Assembly: GCF_000218565.1 (NCBI RefSeq)
Contig: NC_015684.1
Location: 3,162,001 to 3,226,000 of the forward strand
Direction of reading: 5' to 3'
DNA from: Afipia carboxidovorans OM5
GTDB taxonomy: Bacteria > Pseudomonadota > Alphaproteobacteria > Rhizobiales > Xanthobacteraceae
DNA length: 64,000 bases
Positions 25,993 to 35,214 of this stretch are shown here, piece after piece; the stretch's first letter is position 1, and every line of letters begins with the position of its first letter. The notes under the pieces are model-generated. The model was not told the origin of the DNA. It saw nothing but the letters and a program-made list of their open reading frames with translations, and did not search any database. Position numbers and translations under genes: made by a program.

Positions 25993-28900
25993 GTGACTTC
26001 CTCATCAGAAAGCAAACCAGCATCGACCGAACTGACCGGCGGTGCAGGCTTTAGTTACGAGGACACTGTTATTGCCTACTACCTTGCACAACTCTTGCGC
26101 CGCGAACGCGCTGCTGGCCAAGCAGGTTTCGTCACGAGCGTCGCTGTTCAGCAACAAGGCCATGGCAATCCCATGGATGACATGGTTGTCGGATTCAATG
26201 ACGTAGGCACCAAACGTGTTCTCGGTCTTCAAATCAAACGATCTGTCACAATCAGCAGCGCTGAATCCAACGAGGAATTTCGTGGAATAATTACAGCAGC
26301 AGCGAAAACTCAAGCTCTGGCACCAAAGACGCTGACAAATGCGGTTTTGTCGTCGAGCACGTAACGCCTGACACGCTGCGCGCGCTCAAGCGTCTGATTG
26401 ATTGGGCCGTAGCTAGCACGACAAGCGTGGAGTTTGAGGAACGGTTTTTGCCGACGGGAGCTGCCGCCCAGACAGAACGCAATCTCCGGGCCGCATTGAA
26501 GCCTGTCATCGGTGCGGCAAACGCCGATGAGGAACTCACCTTTTACAAACATTTCGTCGCCTTCCGCATCGATGGGCTTGAAGAAGGCAGCTTGCTGCGA
26601 ACGGAAGTTGTCAATCGCTTGCAAGAACTGATCGCGATAAATGAAGACGGGCAGGATGTTTTGCTGTTCGACCGTCTTTGCCGAATTGCACGTGAAGGAT
26701 CAGGAAAGGCGACAAAGTGGACCCGCGCCTCGCTGCTGGCGCAGCTTCGTGGCGCCGTCCGACTCAAAGTCATTCCTTATCTCGGCGACGACATCGATCG
26801 TCTTAACGCCTATTCGCTGGAAGCGCTGAACGTTGTGTCGGAGAAGGTGGATGACTTCCACGTCGAACGCGAGGGACTTCAGCAAGACGTTGCAACGCAG
26901 CTTGGTCAACACCGTGTCGTGTCCATTGGAGGTTTGCCCGGATGCGGTAAGTCGGCGGTACTGAAGCGCTTTGCGCAAAAAGCATCAGCATCGGGGCCAA
27001 TCCTTTTCTTGAAGAACGACCGGATTAGCGGCACGGGATGGAGCACATTTGCGGCGAGCCTGGGCTTGGCGCATACCGATATCGTTCAGTTGCTCCAGGA
27101 AATTGGGTCGGCAGGAACGCCCATTCTCTTCGTCGACGGAATCGACCGCATCCGTCCGGATCAACACGGCGTAGTCGTCGATCTTGTAAACGCGATTAAC
27201 AGCGACCCAAGCCTTGGCCATTGGAAGGTGCTGGTCAGCTCGCGCGATCAGGGCCTCGAAGCGTTTCGGGCGTGGTTCCCTCCCGTCATGTATACCAATA
27301 CCGGGATCGGCGATGTCCTCGTAAAACAGTTTTCGGAAGAGGAGGCTGAGAAGCTAGCGCAGTCAAAGCCGCATCTGCGCAAGCTCTTGTTCGGCAGTCC
27401 TCCCGTTCAAGATATTGCGCGCCGCCCGTTCTTTGCAGCCGTACTTGCTCGCTCCATCCCCGAAGGCACGGAACCTCAAACCGAAGTGGATTTGATCGCT
27501 ACATGGTGGGCACGGGCGGGCCACGATGCCGTCGCCGATTCCATTCCGCAGCGGCAGCGCGCGCTCATCGATATCGCCGAGAAAGGCGCCCGAAATCTCG
27601 GGAAGGGCATTCCCGCCCGAGATTTGAAAGATGCAACGATGGTGCACATCGCAGCACTCAAGACCGACCAAATCATCCGAGATGAACGAGAAGGCGCGTT
27701 CCTCGCTTTCACCCACGATATCTTTTTTGAATGGGCGTTCTTTAGGCTTCTAATCGAACTCGGAGATGATTGGACGAACGCGTTGATAGCGGCCGGAGAG
27801 CCGCCCTTGCTCGGCCGCGTTGTTGGTCTCATGGCGCAAGAATCGCTCATGACGAATGGTCGTTGGAGTGCCGGATACAATTCGCTTGCCAGCAAGAATT
27901 TGCGGCGGCAATGGCAACGCGAGTGGTTGACGGCTCCTCCTTTTACGCCCGCATTCGAGAGCGGCAAACCAGAATTTGCCGCGCTGCTTAAGGCTGACGG
28001 TTTTGCGCTCTTCGAGAAAGTGCTTGTCTGGTTTCAGGCGCAACACACAATTCCGAGTCCCTTGGTTCTGGGCAGCATCAAAAACCCGGTTGAGGGTTTG
28101 GACAACCTGGCGATCGCCGACATGCTCGGTTGGCCGTCCGATTTTGCTGCATGGGGCCGCTTGATCGATTGGATCATCAGTGAAGCTGATTCCATTCCTG
28201 TCCGGCTGATCCCGAGAATTCTCGAAGTTTTCGATGTTTGGCAAAATGTGGCGGCCGACCTGAAGAACGGACGATCCACGGGCATTCTGAAACTTGCCAA
28301 CACGTGGCTCTTGCGGTTTGAGAAGGGGGAATTGCGCGATCAGTCTGACATCGATGAAGAACAGCAATGGAAGTTCAGCCGCGACGACAGCTCGCGCCTT
28401 GCCAAGTCGCTTCGCAGCATCGTTCTGCGATCAGCGCGAAGCTATCCCGATTACGCCAAAGACCTATTCAAGCGGGCTATTGTGGACAAGGATCGGCGGC
28501 AGGCGCTCTATGCCGACCTCATCGCCTTCTCTCCAATCATGGTGCAAGTTGATCCGGAGCTTGTGGCCGATTTGGCCGAGGCAGAACTTCTGGACGAATT
28601 GCCAGAAGACGAACTCATCCGAAAAGAAAAGGAGCGCGAGGACTATTACAAGCGCCTCGAAGCGCTTCGCGCCATTCCCGAGGACAAGCTGACCGAGAAC
28701 CAAAAAAGGATGCTGGAACATCCTTCGTTCTTTCACGCCATGGGCAGCGACCGGTACGATCTCGATCACGTCGGGATCGATAGCCACAACAATTTCTACT
28801 TCCCCACGTCAGCTCTGCACGAGCCCTTCAAGAGCCTGTTCGCGGTCAAGCCAGATGTTGCCTTGAGACTGGTGCGCAATCTGGCGAACCACGCGACCAA

Positions 28901-31316
28901 GGGTTGGCGGCAAATCCATTCCATCAATCGAAAGAAGATGGGAACCCCGGTTCCTGTCTCTGTGACATTCTCTTGGTGCACACAGCAATTTTGGGGTGAT
29001 TGGCGCGTTTATGGTTGGGGTTGGGGGCAGCTCGCGCCTAATCCTTTGGAATGTGCGTTCCTGACGTTGAATTACTGGGCCTTCAGGCAGCTCGAAGCTG
29101 GCCGATCGGCCAGCGATGTCATCAAGGATATTGTCCAAGGGAACGAATGCTACGCGGTCCTAGGCATCGCGCTAAGGCTCGCGCTGGAAAATTGGGAGAC
29201 CACAGAAACAACACTCGCCATAGCGACGTGCCACCGTCTCTGGGCTCATGACATTGCCCGGTCCGTGCAGGAGCCGAACAAGGACATTGATCTGTTTGGC
29301 ATGAACTTCCTGTCGCGGCTGACGGGAGAAAAAGCCGAGGCCAAGAAGTTTCTTGACGAGCGTAAGAGCCGGACACGCGAGATCAGGGGCCTTGCAATGC
29401 TCTTTGCGTTGAGCGACGACAACACCCTTAGTGAGAAGTTCAAGGAGGCGCTCGCGCGGTTCCCCGATGATTTGCCCTACGAGCTGGAAGAGCAAAAGAC
29501 GAGTGGCCAATATAGTGCTCACTGGAAGGAAGAAGCCGAACGGTGGGTCGGCTTGGGTGATCGGAAGAACTACAAGCAAACGCAGTACGACGAGACTCGT
29601 GTAGCGATTGCTTATGAGCCTCCGAAACCCATGACCGACAAGGATCAGAAAAGGCTCAAAGAAAGCACGACCTCGCTCAAGGGCTTCAGCATCGTTGGCT
29701 GGGCCGTGAAATCACTCGAAGCCAACAAGATTGCCGATGGGTTGACGCTCGATCAGGCAGTCGCCCACGCAAAGAGCGTAGATACCAGGGACGCATTCGA
29801 CACGTTCAATGAGAACGCGTCCGGCCCGCAGACCGTCGTGGCCAGTGTTGCCGCTTGCGTGATCCGGTTCGGCGATCCGCAAGGCGGGGATTTCAAATGG
29901 GCGTGGGATGTCATGGCGCGTGTCGAAGCCATGACGGAACGCGAAGATGTGTTCGGCGGCTCAAAGATTGCTTGGCATGCGAAGACCCGCCTTGTCATTG
30001 CCCTTCACCATGATAGGCGTTCTGCCTCACCCCGAGCCGATAGCGCGGCCCGGCTGCTTAAGCTGGCGCTTCACCCGCTCGATAATGTGTCCGAATTCGC
30101 CTTCGATGCTCTTTTCGTGGACAAGGACGAACATCTTCGCTGGGTTGCAGCCCAGCTTGCCGTAAGCCTTTGCATCGTCCATCGCGGAGAATTCACCGAC
30201 GCTGGATGGGATCTTGTTCCAAGCCAAAGAGCGCGCGCTGAAAGCTTTGCTGTCGCGCTTGCGGCACTCGAAAAAAATGAAATCGGTCCCATGCCTAGGC
30301 TGCCGCCCGCCTGGGTGAAAGGCAAAGCCCGTGGCAGAAGAAGAGTGCTGGAGGATCAGTGGCAGCATCCGAATGTGTTCTTCGAAGCTCAAGCGGCGTC
30401 GAAGCTCTTCACCAAAATGCCCGTTGAGGCATGGATGGGGGCCGAAACCTACCGTCCATTGTTCGAACCGTTCCTGCATGATCTTGTGAAATGGACGACC
30501 GAAAGCATCATGCCCTCATGGCAGGCGGAGGACGACAGGCGTCGCGACAATCGACACACCGAATTGCTGGAATGGAATAGGACTTTGGCCGACCTCATGG
30601 CCCGAGCTGTCCCTTTCGTCTCTCTCGACGTCGCGCGCAACTCGTTCGTTAAGCCATTCCTTCCCGATGATGAAGATGCGCTGTCTGTGCTCGCGAATTT
30701 CGCGGACAAGGTGGTTCTTCGTCATGTTTGTGACGCAGCTACCATTCCAGCAAACACAATCCCCTTGTTGGAGGATTGTGCCTCGTGCGTCGTGGGAAAT
30801 CCAACCTTCAAACCGAATGGCTGGCGAGCCGGGCAGGTCAACGGCTACGATATGCCCGAACTGATCAAGGCACTTCTTTTTGTGAACTTCACAGGGCAAG
30901 CGCCGGGGGCCGCCCGCTTTGCGAACGGAGACTGGTCGCAGATTGAAGGCGTGATGCCGATCATCGACCGGATGGTCAGGCAAATCGGTTGGTCCGCATT
31001 CGTTATGGGAAAGTTTCTCACTCTTTGCAAACGCGCGGGCCGCGCCTACCCCATCGCCAGATTTGGTCAGCAAGCGAACGCAGCGCTTTTAGCCATTGGC
31101 AATGCCGAAGAAGGTTGGACCGGCACAATGCTGCCCGCCCAACTGGCTGGTGTTGTTCAGCGGCAAGCCGACTGGAACTTCCCCCTACGGCTTGAAGACG
31201 CGCAGGAGCTTCTGAAAGTGTTGGACGCCCTGATCGACCTCGGAGATCGACGTAGCGCAGCGTTAGAGCAGACGGAGGCTTTCAGGGGAATTCAGGGACA
31301 ACAAGCCACGGTGTGA
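25993..31316 (+). pseudogene. Avs-like nuclease + STAND NTPase giant gene, split by a frameshift
   Basis: A GTG at 25993 (GGGAG six bases before) opens about 110 residues of a restriction-type nuclease: GAGFSYEDTVIAYYLAQLL, then NPMDDMVVGF and LGLQIKRS, fitting the D...QxK core of Cap4/DUF4297-like PD-(D/E)xK domains. Around 26300-26330 the reading must move to another frame, which continues DADKCGFVVEHVTPDTLRAL without a start into the 1629-residue frame annotated at 26427. The two frames together would make about 1,774 residues. N-terminal nuclease, P-loop NTPase and long helical C-terminus is the Avs (antiviral STAND) plan. The break is either a mutation or a sequencing error. Confidence 0.65.
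26427..31316 (+). CDS. STAND-like P-loop NTPase with large C-terminal sensor region
   Basis: A 1629-residue open frame. Walker A is GGLPGCGKS at about residues 167-176, Walker B FVDGIDRI at about 234-241, and a sensor-like VLVSSRDQ follows near 270, the order seen in STAND NTPases. A winged-helix-like segment (RRPFFAAVLARS) comes next. The remaining 1200 residues are helical with many Trp and no known enzyme motif, as expected of a ligand-sensing domain. Its first ATG is internal to the domain, since coding sense extends upstream to 26328. No stop interrupts it over 4.9 kb, so selection was recent. Confidence 0.7.
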   Translation: MEFEERFLPTGAAAQTERNLRAALKPVIGAANADEELTFYKHFVAFRIDGLEEGSLLRTEVVNRLQELIAINEDGQDVLLFDRLCRIAREGSGKATKWTRASLLAQLRGAVRLKVIPYLGDDIDRLNAYSLEALNVVSEKVDDFHVEREGLQQDVATQLGQHRVVSIGGLPGCGKSAVLKRFAQKASASGPILFLKNDRISGTGWSTFAASLGLAHTDIVQLLQEIGSAGTPILFVDGIDRIRPDQHGVVVDLVNAINSDPSLGHWKVLVSSRDQGLEAFRAWFPPVMYTNTGIGDVLVKQFSEEEAEKLAQSKPHLRKLLFGSPPVQDIARRPFFAAVLARSIPEGTEPQTEVDLIATWWARAGHDAVADSIPQRQRALIDIAEKGARNLGKGIPARDLKDATMVHIAALKTDQIIRDEREGAFLAFTHDIFFEWAFFRLLIELGDDWTNALIAAGEPPLLGRVVGLMAQESLMTNGRWSAGYNSLASKNLRRQWQREWLTAPPFTPAFESGKPEFAALLKADGFALFEKVLVWFQAQHTIPSPLVLGSIKNPVEGLDNLAIADMLGWPSDFAAWGRLIDWIISEADSIPVRLIPRILEVFDVWQNVAADLKNGRSTGILKLANTWLLRFEKGELRDQSDIDEEQQWKFSRDDSSRLAKSLRSIVLRSARSYPDYAKDLFKRAIVDKDRRQALYADLIAFSPIMVQVDPELVADLAEAELLDELPEDELIRKEKEREDYYKRLEALRAIPEDKLTENQKRMLEHPSFFHAMGSDRYDLDHVGIDSHNNFYFPTSALHEPFKSLFAVKPDVALRLVRNLANHATKGWRQIHSINRKKMGTPVPVSVTFSWCTQQFWGDWRVYGWGWGQLAPNPLECAFLTLNYWAFRQLEAGRSASDVIKDIVQGNECYAVLGIALRLALENWETTETTLAIATCHRLWAHDIARSVQEPNKDIDLFGMNFLSRLTGEKAEAKKFLDERKSRTREIRGLAMLFALSDDNTLSEKFKEALARFPDDLPYELEEQKTSGQYSAHWKEEAERWVGLGDRKNYKQTQYDETRVAIAYEPPKPMTDKDQKRLKESTTSLKGFSIVGWAVKSLEANKIADGLTLDQAVAHAKSVDTRDAFDTFNENASGPQTVVASVAACVIRFGDPQGGDFKWAWDVMARVEAMTEREDVFGGSKIAWHAKTRLVIALHHDRRSASPRADSAARLLKLALHPLDNVSEFAFDALFVDKDEHLRWVAAQLAVSLCIVHRGEFTDAGWDLVPSQRARAESFAVALAALEKNEIGPMPRLPPAWVKGKARGRRRVLEDQWQHPNVFFEAQAASKLFTKMPVEAWMGAETYRPLFEPFLHDLVKWTTESIMPSWQAEDDRRRDNRHTELLEWNRTLADLMARAVPFVSLDVARNSFVKPFLPDDEDALSVLANFADKVVLRHVCDAATIPANTIPLLEDCASCVVGNPTFKPNGWRAGQVNGYDMPELIKALLFVNFTGQAPGAARFANGDWSQIEGVMPIIDRMVRQIGWSAFVMGKFLTLCKRAGRAYPIARFGQQANAALLAIGNAEEGWTGTMLPAQLAGVVQRQADWNFPLRLEDAQELLKVLDALIDLGDRRSAALEQTEAFRGIQGQQATV

Positions 31317-31355
31317 TGGAGGCCAACGCCTGGGCTTTTATGCCCGGTGGGGGAA

Positions 31356-31408
31356 TGGTGCCGGCGGAGAGGGTCGAACTCCCGACCTTCGGTTTACAGA
31401 ACCGCTGC
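31356..31408 (-). other. tRNA-Thr(TGT) 3'-half duplicate (attachment-site relic)
   Basis: On the minus strand the sequence contains GCAGCGGTTCTGTAAACCG, then AAGGTCGGGAGTTCGA and CGCCGGCACCA. These are the anticodon arm (loop TCTGTAA), variable loop, T-arm and acceptor 3' end with CCA of a tRNA-Thr. The 5' half (D-arm and acceptor 5' strand) is absent. Position 33 reads C instead of the universal T. A 3' half with no 5' half is what integration into a tRNA gene leaves at the far end of an element. Confidence 0.7.
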
Positions 31409-31795
31409 ACGGGTGGCGGCTGACAGCAGGGCACAGAGTCCAGGCACCGAAAACGGTACTTATTCGGTACTTGCTCTGAGCGGTGTCTTGGAGGTCGAGC
31501 CGGCCGTCGACCTAAGCGCCTGATCCGACTCGATAAAGATGGCGCGCCCGAAAGGATTCGAACCTCTGCAGATTCGTAGTCTGATTCTCGTTCGAGACCC
31601 CTCACACCCGGCGCTGATCCGAAAAACGAGTAACAAGATTGTTCAGAAAGGACTGGCTTTGCTACGGCAACGGGGCGTTACTATGGCTGGTATAGCGAGC
31701 GAATAGGCTCGTCAGGATCCTGCCCCGCCGGCTTTTGGCCACTGCGGGGCTGCGGCGGTGGGGCGCGATGGAGCCCCGCAACGACGGAGATCCTC
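31409..31795. other. attachment-site region without a gene
   Basis: Apart from the tRNA-Arg fragment, this stretch holds no gene. Small frames on the minus strand are shadows of the tRNA pieces. GCCCCGC-rich inverted sequence near 31725-31785 precedes the DUF3489 gene. Confidence 0.5.
31540..31585 (-). other. tRNA-Arg 3'-end duplicate (attachment-site relic)
   Basis: On the minus strand: CAGACTACGAATCTG (anticodon arm, ACG), then CAGAGGTTCGAATCC and TTTCGGGCGCGCCA. This is a tRNA-Arg T-arm and acceptor 3' end. The variable loop appears to be deleted and no 5' half is found. It lies 130 bases from the tRNA-Thr fragment, in the same orientation. Confidence 0.6.
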
Positions 31796-32206
31796 ATGAC
31801 GAAGGCCAAAGCAAAGCAGCCAGCAGCGACGAGACAACCTGCCTCAAAATTCGCTGCTACCCGATCCATGAAAGCCAAACAAGTTGGCCCCAAGACAAAA
31901 AAGTCAGCAGCATCGAAAGCATTGCCGGCCGCCGAGCCATCCGCCTTGCCAGCAAAAGCATCAGGCGTTCGCGCCGATTCCAAGCAAGCTCGGGTACTCG
32001 CTCTGCTGCGATCGACAAACGGCTGCACGATCGAAGCCATTGTTAAGGCGACGGGTTGGCAGCAGCATTCGGTGCGTGGGTTCTTTGCCGGTGTCGTTCG
32101 CAAGAAACTGAAGTTCGATCTTGATTCCGAGCTCGTTGACGGGGTCCGACGCTATCGCATTACACCTAAAGCGGATGGAGTCAGCAAATCGACTAAGGTC
32201 GCCTAA
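31796..32206 (+). CDS. DUF3489 protein
   Basis: A 136-residue protein. The front is a basic Lys/Ala-rich linker (MTKAKAKQPAATRQPASK). The domain reads SKQARVLALLRSTNGCTIEA, then IVKATGWQQHSVRGFFAGV and VRRYRIT, the winged-helix-like DUF3489. The family is nearly always next to DUF2924 and a large serine recombinase in Rhizobiales and Sphingomonads, so it is probably an accessory DNA-binding factor of that mobile unit. Three bases separate it from the DUF2924 start. An incomplete copy lies at 7631. Confidence 0.9.
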   Translation: MTKAKAKQPAATRQPASKFAATRSMKAKQVGPKTKKSAASKALPAAEPSALPAKASGVRADSKQARVLALLRSTNGCTIEAIVKATGWQQHSVRGFFAGVVRKKLKFDLDSELVDGVRRYRITPKADGVSKSTKVA

Positions 32207-32209
32207 CCG

Positions 32210-32710
32210 ATGGCGCCTCGAAGACAATCACGTCGCACAATCGATGCGACCTCTCTTGAGATCGAGATCGCGCGTCTGGGCGATCTTGATCTTAAGGCCC
32301 TGCGCCTTCGATGGCTGGGTGTGACGGGTCGCTCGGCGCCCGTTCACCTACCGAAACATCTACTGTTCGCAATGCTCGCGTATCGCATCCAGAGCGATGC
32401 GTTCGGCGATCTCGATGCGGAGATGGTGCAGATATTGAAGGCTGCCGTTGGATCAGGCGACGCAGCTGCGATCATCAAACTGACCGACAAGGTCGATCGG
32501 CGTAACCAGGGACTCGCGCCGGGCGCGATCCTAACTCGCGAATGGAATGGACATGACCATCGAGTGATGGTGCTCGCCGATGGCTTTGGCTTTGAGGGCA
32601 AAACTTATGACAGCCTGTCTAGGATCGCCTTTGCCATCACCGGAACCAGATGGAATGGTCCGCGGTTCTTTGGCCTGCGGGCAGCACCGCAGCCTGCGGT
32701 GCCACAATAA
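32210..32710 (+). CDS. DUF2924 protein
   Basis: A 166-residue protein with the family marks IARLGDLDLKALRLRWLGVT (N-terminal helix), HLPKHLLFAMLAYRIQ and the C-terminal GTRWNGPRFFGLR. Between these, ILTREWNGHDHRVMVLADGF forms the conserved beta part. Its stop TAA overlaps the recombinase ATG (TAATG), so the two are translated together. No biochemical role is established; constant pairing with large serine recombinases suggests a recombination directionality or DNA-binding function. Confidence 0.93.
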   Translation: MAPRRQSRRTIDATSLEIEIARLGDLDLKALRLRWLGVTGRSAPVHLPKHLLFAMLAYRIQSDAFGDLDAEMVQILKAAVGSGDAAAIIKLTDKVDRRNQGLAPGAILTREWNGHDHRVMVLADGFGFEGKTYDSLSRIAFAITGTRWNGPRFFGLRAAPQPAVPQ

Positions 32711-34332
32711 TGACGTCGGCTGGCAAATCCGTCCGGTGTGCGATCTATACCCGCGTCTCGACCGATGCCGGCCTTGATCAGAAATTCAACTCGCTTGACG
32801 CCCAGTATGATGCATCCGAAGCCTATATCCGCAGTCAGGCGCATGCGAACTGGACGCTGATCAAGAGGCGCTATGACGATGGAGGGTTCTCGGGCGGATC
32901 AACCGACCGCCCTGCCCTTCAAAAGTTGCTCGATGATGTCAGGGCACGCAAGATCAATGTCATTGTCGTCTATAAGGTCGACCGCCTAACACGTTCGCTG
33001 GCCGACTTTGCCAAGCTGGTTGAATTGTTCGACGCTCATGGCGTGTCATTCGTCTCGGTGACCCAGCAATTCAATACGACGACATCGATGGGTCGTTTGA
33101 CCCTGAATGTTCTCTTGTCCTTTGCCCAATTCGAACGCGAGGTCACAGCCGAGCGTATCCGCGACAAGATCGCCGCCTCCAAGCGCAAGGGCTTGTGGGT
33201 CGGAGGCATGGTTCCGCTCGGTTACGCGCTGAGCGACGGCAAGCTCTCCATCCACCAGGACGAAGCAAAAACCGTTCGGCTCATTTTCGAACGCTACCTT
33301 GAACTGGGCAGCGCCAATCGCCTGGTCGCTGATCTCAAGACCAGAGGACTGACCTCCAAAATTCGCAAACTCTCAAGCGGCGCCATCCGGGGCGGCGTTC
33401 CGTTCACCCAAGGCCCGCTGTTCTACATACTGCGCAACCGATTCTATATCGGCGAGGTTACATTCAAGGGCGAGGTCCTGCCCGGACCACAACCGCCTTT
33501 GCTTGAGCGATCCCTGTTCGAGGCCGTCCAAGCCAAGCTCACCGAGCAATGGTCCCATCGAACCAGGGCCAGGCAAAAATCCGAAGCGCTTCTCACGGGA
33601 TTGCTGTTCGACGATGCTGGCAACCGAATGATCCCAACTCATGCAACGAAGAACCGCGTGCGCTACCGCTACTATATTTCCCAACCGCTGCAACGCGGTC
33701 ATTCCGATGATCCGGTGGGGTCCATATCTCGCGCCCCCGCAGACCAGATCGAGGTGCTGGTCACCAACGCCGTACGAGACCGATTGACGGAATCTGGCAA
33801 ATGGTCACAGTCGCTCTCGGAGCAAAATGCCGTTGCAGCCCATATCGCAAAAGTCGAGGTTCGTGCCAAACAATTGGCTGTTACCCTTAAGGCGACCGAT
33901 CCGACGCCACATTACGATCACGAATTGGCTCAACGCGACGATGCTGGCATGGTTATCGTGATTCCATGGACCAAGCCGCCGATGCGCAAGTTCCGAGACG
34001 TGATCCGACCCGCATCCGCTTCGACCCGGCGAACACGACCGATCCGCGCTGAGCGTCGCGTAGGCCTGATCCGTGCCATTGCGCGGGGTCGGCAATGGTT
34101 GGACGAGATCACCTCCGGGCGATTGACCATCGAAGAGATTGCGGTCAGGCAAAAATGCAGCGTTCGGCAAATCAATCTGACGCTGTCGATGGCTTTCCTC
34201 GCGCCGCCATTGGTCAAGGCCGCAATCGAAGGTCGCCTGCCCCGTGGCATAGGCATCGCGCAACTACGCGATGCACCGCCCGAATGGTCGAAACAGTATG
34301 TGAAGCTTGGATTGCCCATGCTTCAGTTATGA
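32710..34332 (+). CDS. large serine recombinase
   Basis: A 540-residue protein from the ATG at 32710. The resolvase domain reads CAIYTRVSTDAG (nucleophile Ser), YDDGGFSGGSTDRPAL and VYKVDRLTRSLADF with the conserved Arg. A recombinase domain follows (WVGGMVPLGYALSDG and LFYILRNRFYIGEV). A zinc-ribbon segment such as many relatives carry is weak here. The C-terminus has a further HTH (LTIEEIAVRQKCSVRQINLT). It likely moves the surrounding island without a tRNA-type crossover. It is intact and in normal operon order after DUF3489 and DUF2924. Confidence 0.95.
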   Translation: MTSAGKSVRCAIYTRVSTDAGLDQKFNSLDAQYDASEAYIRSQAHANWTLIKRRYDDGGFSGGSTDRPALQKLLDDVRARKINVIVVYKVDRLTRSLADFAKLVELFDAHGVSFVSVTQQFNTTTSMGRLTLNVLLSFAQFEREVTAERIRDKIAASKRKGLWVGGMVPLGYALSDGKLSIHQDEAKTVRLIFERYLELGSANRLVADLKTRGLTSKIRKLSSGAIRGGVPFTQGPLFYILRNRFYIGEVTFKGEVLPGPQPPLLERSLFEAVQAKLTEQWSHRTRARQKSEALLTGLLFDDAGNRMIPTHATKNRVRYRYYISQPLQRGHSDDPVGSISRAPADQIEVLVTNAVRDRLTESGKWSQSLSEQNAVAAHIAKVEVRAKQLAVTLKATDPTPHYDHELAQRDDAGMVIVIPWTKPPMRKFRDVIRPASASTRRTRPIRAERRVGLIRAIARGRQWLDEITSGRLTIEEIAVRQKCSVRQINLTLSMAFLAPPLVKAAIEGRLPRGIGIAQLRDAPPEWSKQYVKLGLPMLQL

Positions 34333-34991
34333 TCGTCGGAACGGCGGCTGCACCTACCAACCCCGTCACCTTTGGTGTTCGAATCGTCTCCCCAATCATC
34401 TCTATGTGGCGACGTTGCGTGGATGGGTTGGTGTCGTTTCAGATTGGCGTGTTGAAGGTGCTGTCTGCGCACCCGAACGGCCGTAGCGACCGTCGACACG
34501 ATCAAACGCGACCTCGCAATGCTGTCCTCGCGTGAGTGCAGCGCTCCGCGTTGGCGGCTTGCGGCTCTCAATCCCAAAACCGACGCCTCCTCCACAGAAC
34601 CGATCCTTCGTATCCCGCCAAGCTTGGTAGATCACCAAAGCGGGCCGGACCATGCAGACGTGGTTGCAATCCGACGAAGCGATCGAGGCGTCAAAAGAAC
34701 AGTTCTCCTCACGCCAAAACAAATACCAATCCGTGCGCAATGACCACTCAACTGGCATCATCCCAGGGCCAGAGTCACGCGCCGGGATCTGCGCGACGCC
34801 CGGCAGCAGGCCGCTATTCTGAGCTGAATGGAACCCTGCCAGGAACGGGAATTTTTGGACCAGAGACAGGGGCCGATAAACGGACACATCCACGAACGGA
34901 GACAGCCACCCACAAAACCAGGGTCCGAAAACCCCGCCAACGGCGGGCCTTTCCTATCCGTCTCTATACAATGACAAAACAGTAGACTGGA
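34333..34991. other. gap between recombinase and tRNA-Val
   Basis: No supported gene. A plus-strand piece near 34490-34530 (VATVDTIKRDLAMLSS) reads like an HTH helix but has no start and soon loses sense. The island's right attachment site should lie here or at the tRNA. Confidence 0.5.
34928..34952 (-). terminator. terminator of tRNA-Val
   Basis: Read on the minus strand, CCCGCC-GTT-GGCGGG is followed by GTTTTC, about 40 bases after the 3' end of the tRNA. Confidence 0.6.
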
Positions 34992-35066
34992 TGGTGGGCG
35001 CGACAGGGATCGAACCTGTGACCCCTTCCATGTCAAGGAAGTGCTCTCCCGCTGAGCTACGCGCCC
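34992..35066 (-). tRNA. tRNA-Val (GAC)
   Basis: Minus-strand gene of 75 bases. GGGCGCG acceptor, GTAGCTCAGCGGGAGAGCAC D-arm region, anticodon loop TTGACAT (GAC), T-arm GGTTCGATCCC and CGCGCCC-ACCA with encoded CCA. All arms pair. It marks the right edge of the island and the beginning of core chromosome. Confidence 0.97.
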
Positions 35067-35214
35067 GGTCCAAACCGGCTATCTGTTCGGGAAGCCGACC
35101 CTATATCGATTTGGCCACAGCCGCGCAAGCCGCGATGTCCAAAAGTCGCCTAGCCCCATACCGCAGCCAAGGGCCACAATAGGCCTATCGGCGGAATCTG
35201 CGGGGGCTTCAAGC

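Noticed and set aside
31282..31605. 107-codon minus-strand frame across the tRNA fragments
   Set aside because: Its peptides (VGSSTLSAG, VRILSGAP) are the standard translation of tRNA T-arms, not a protein.
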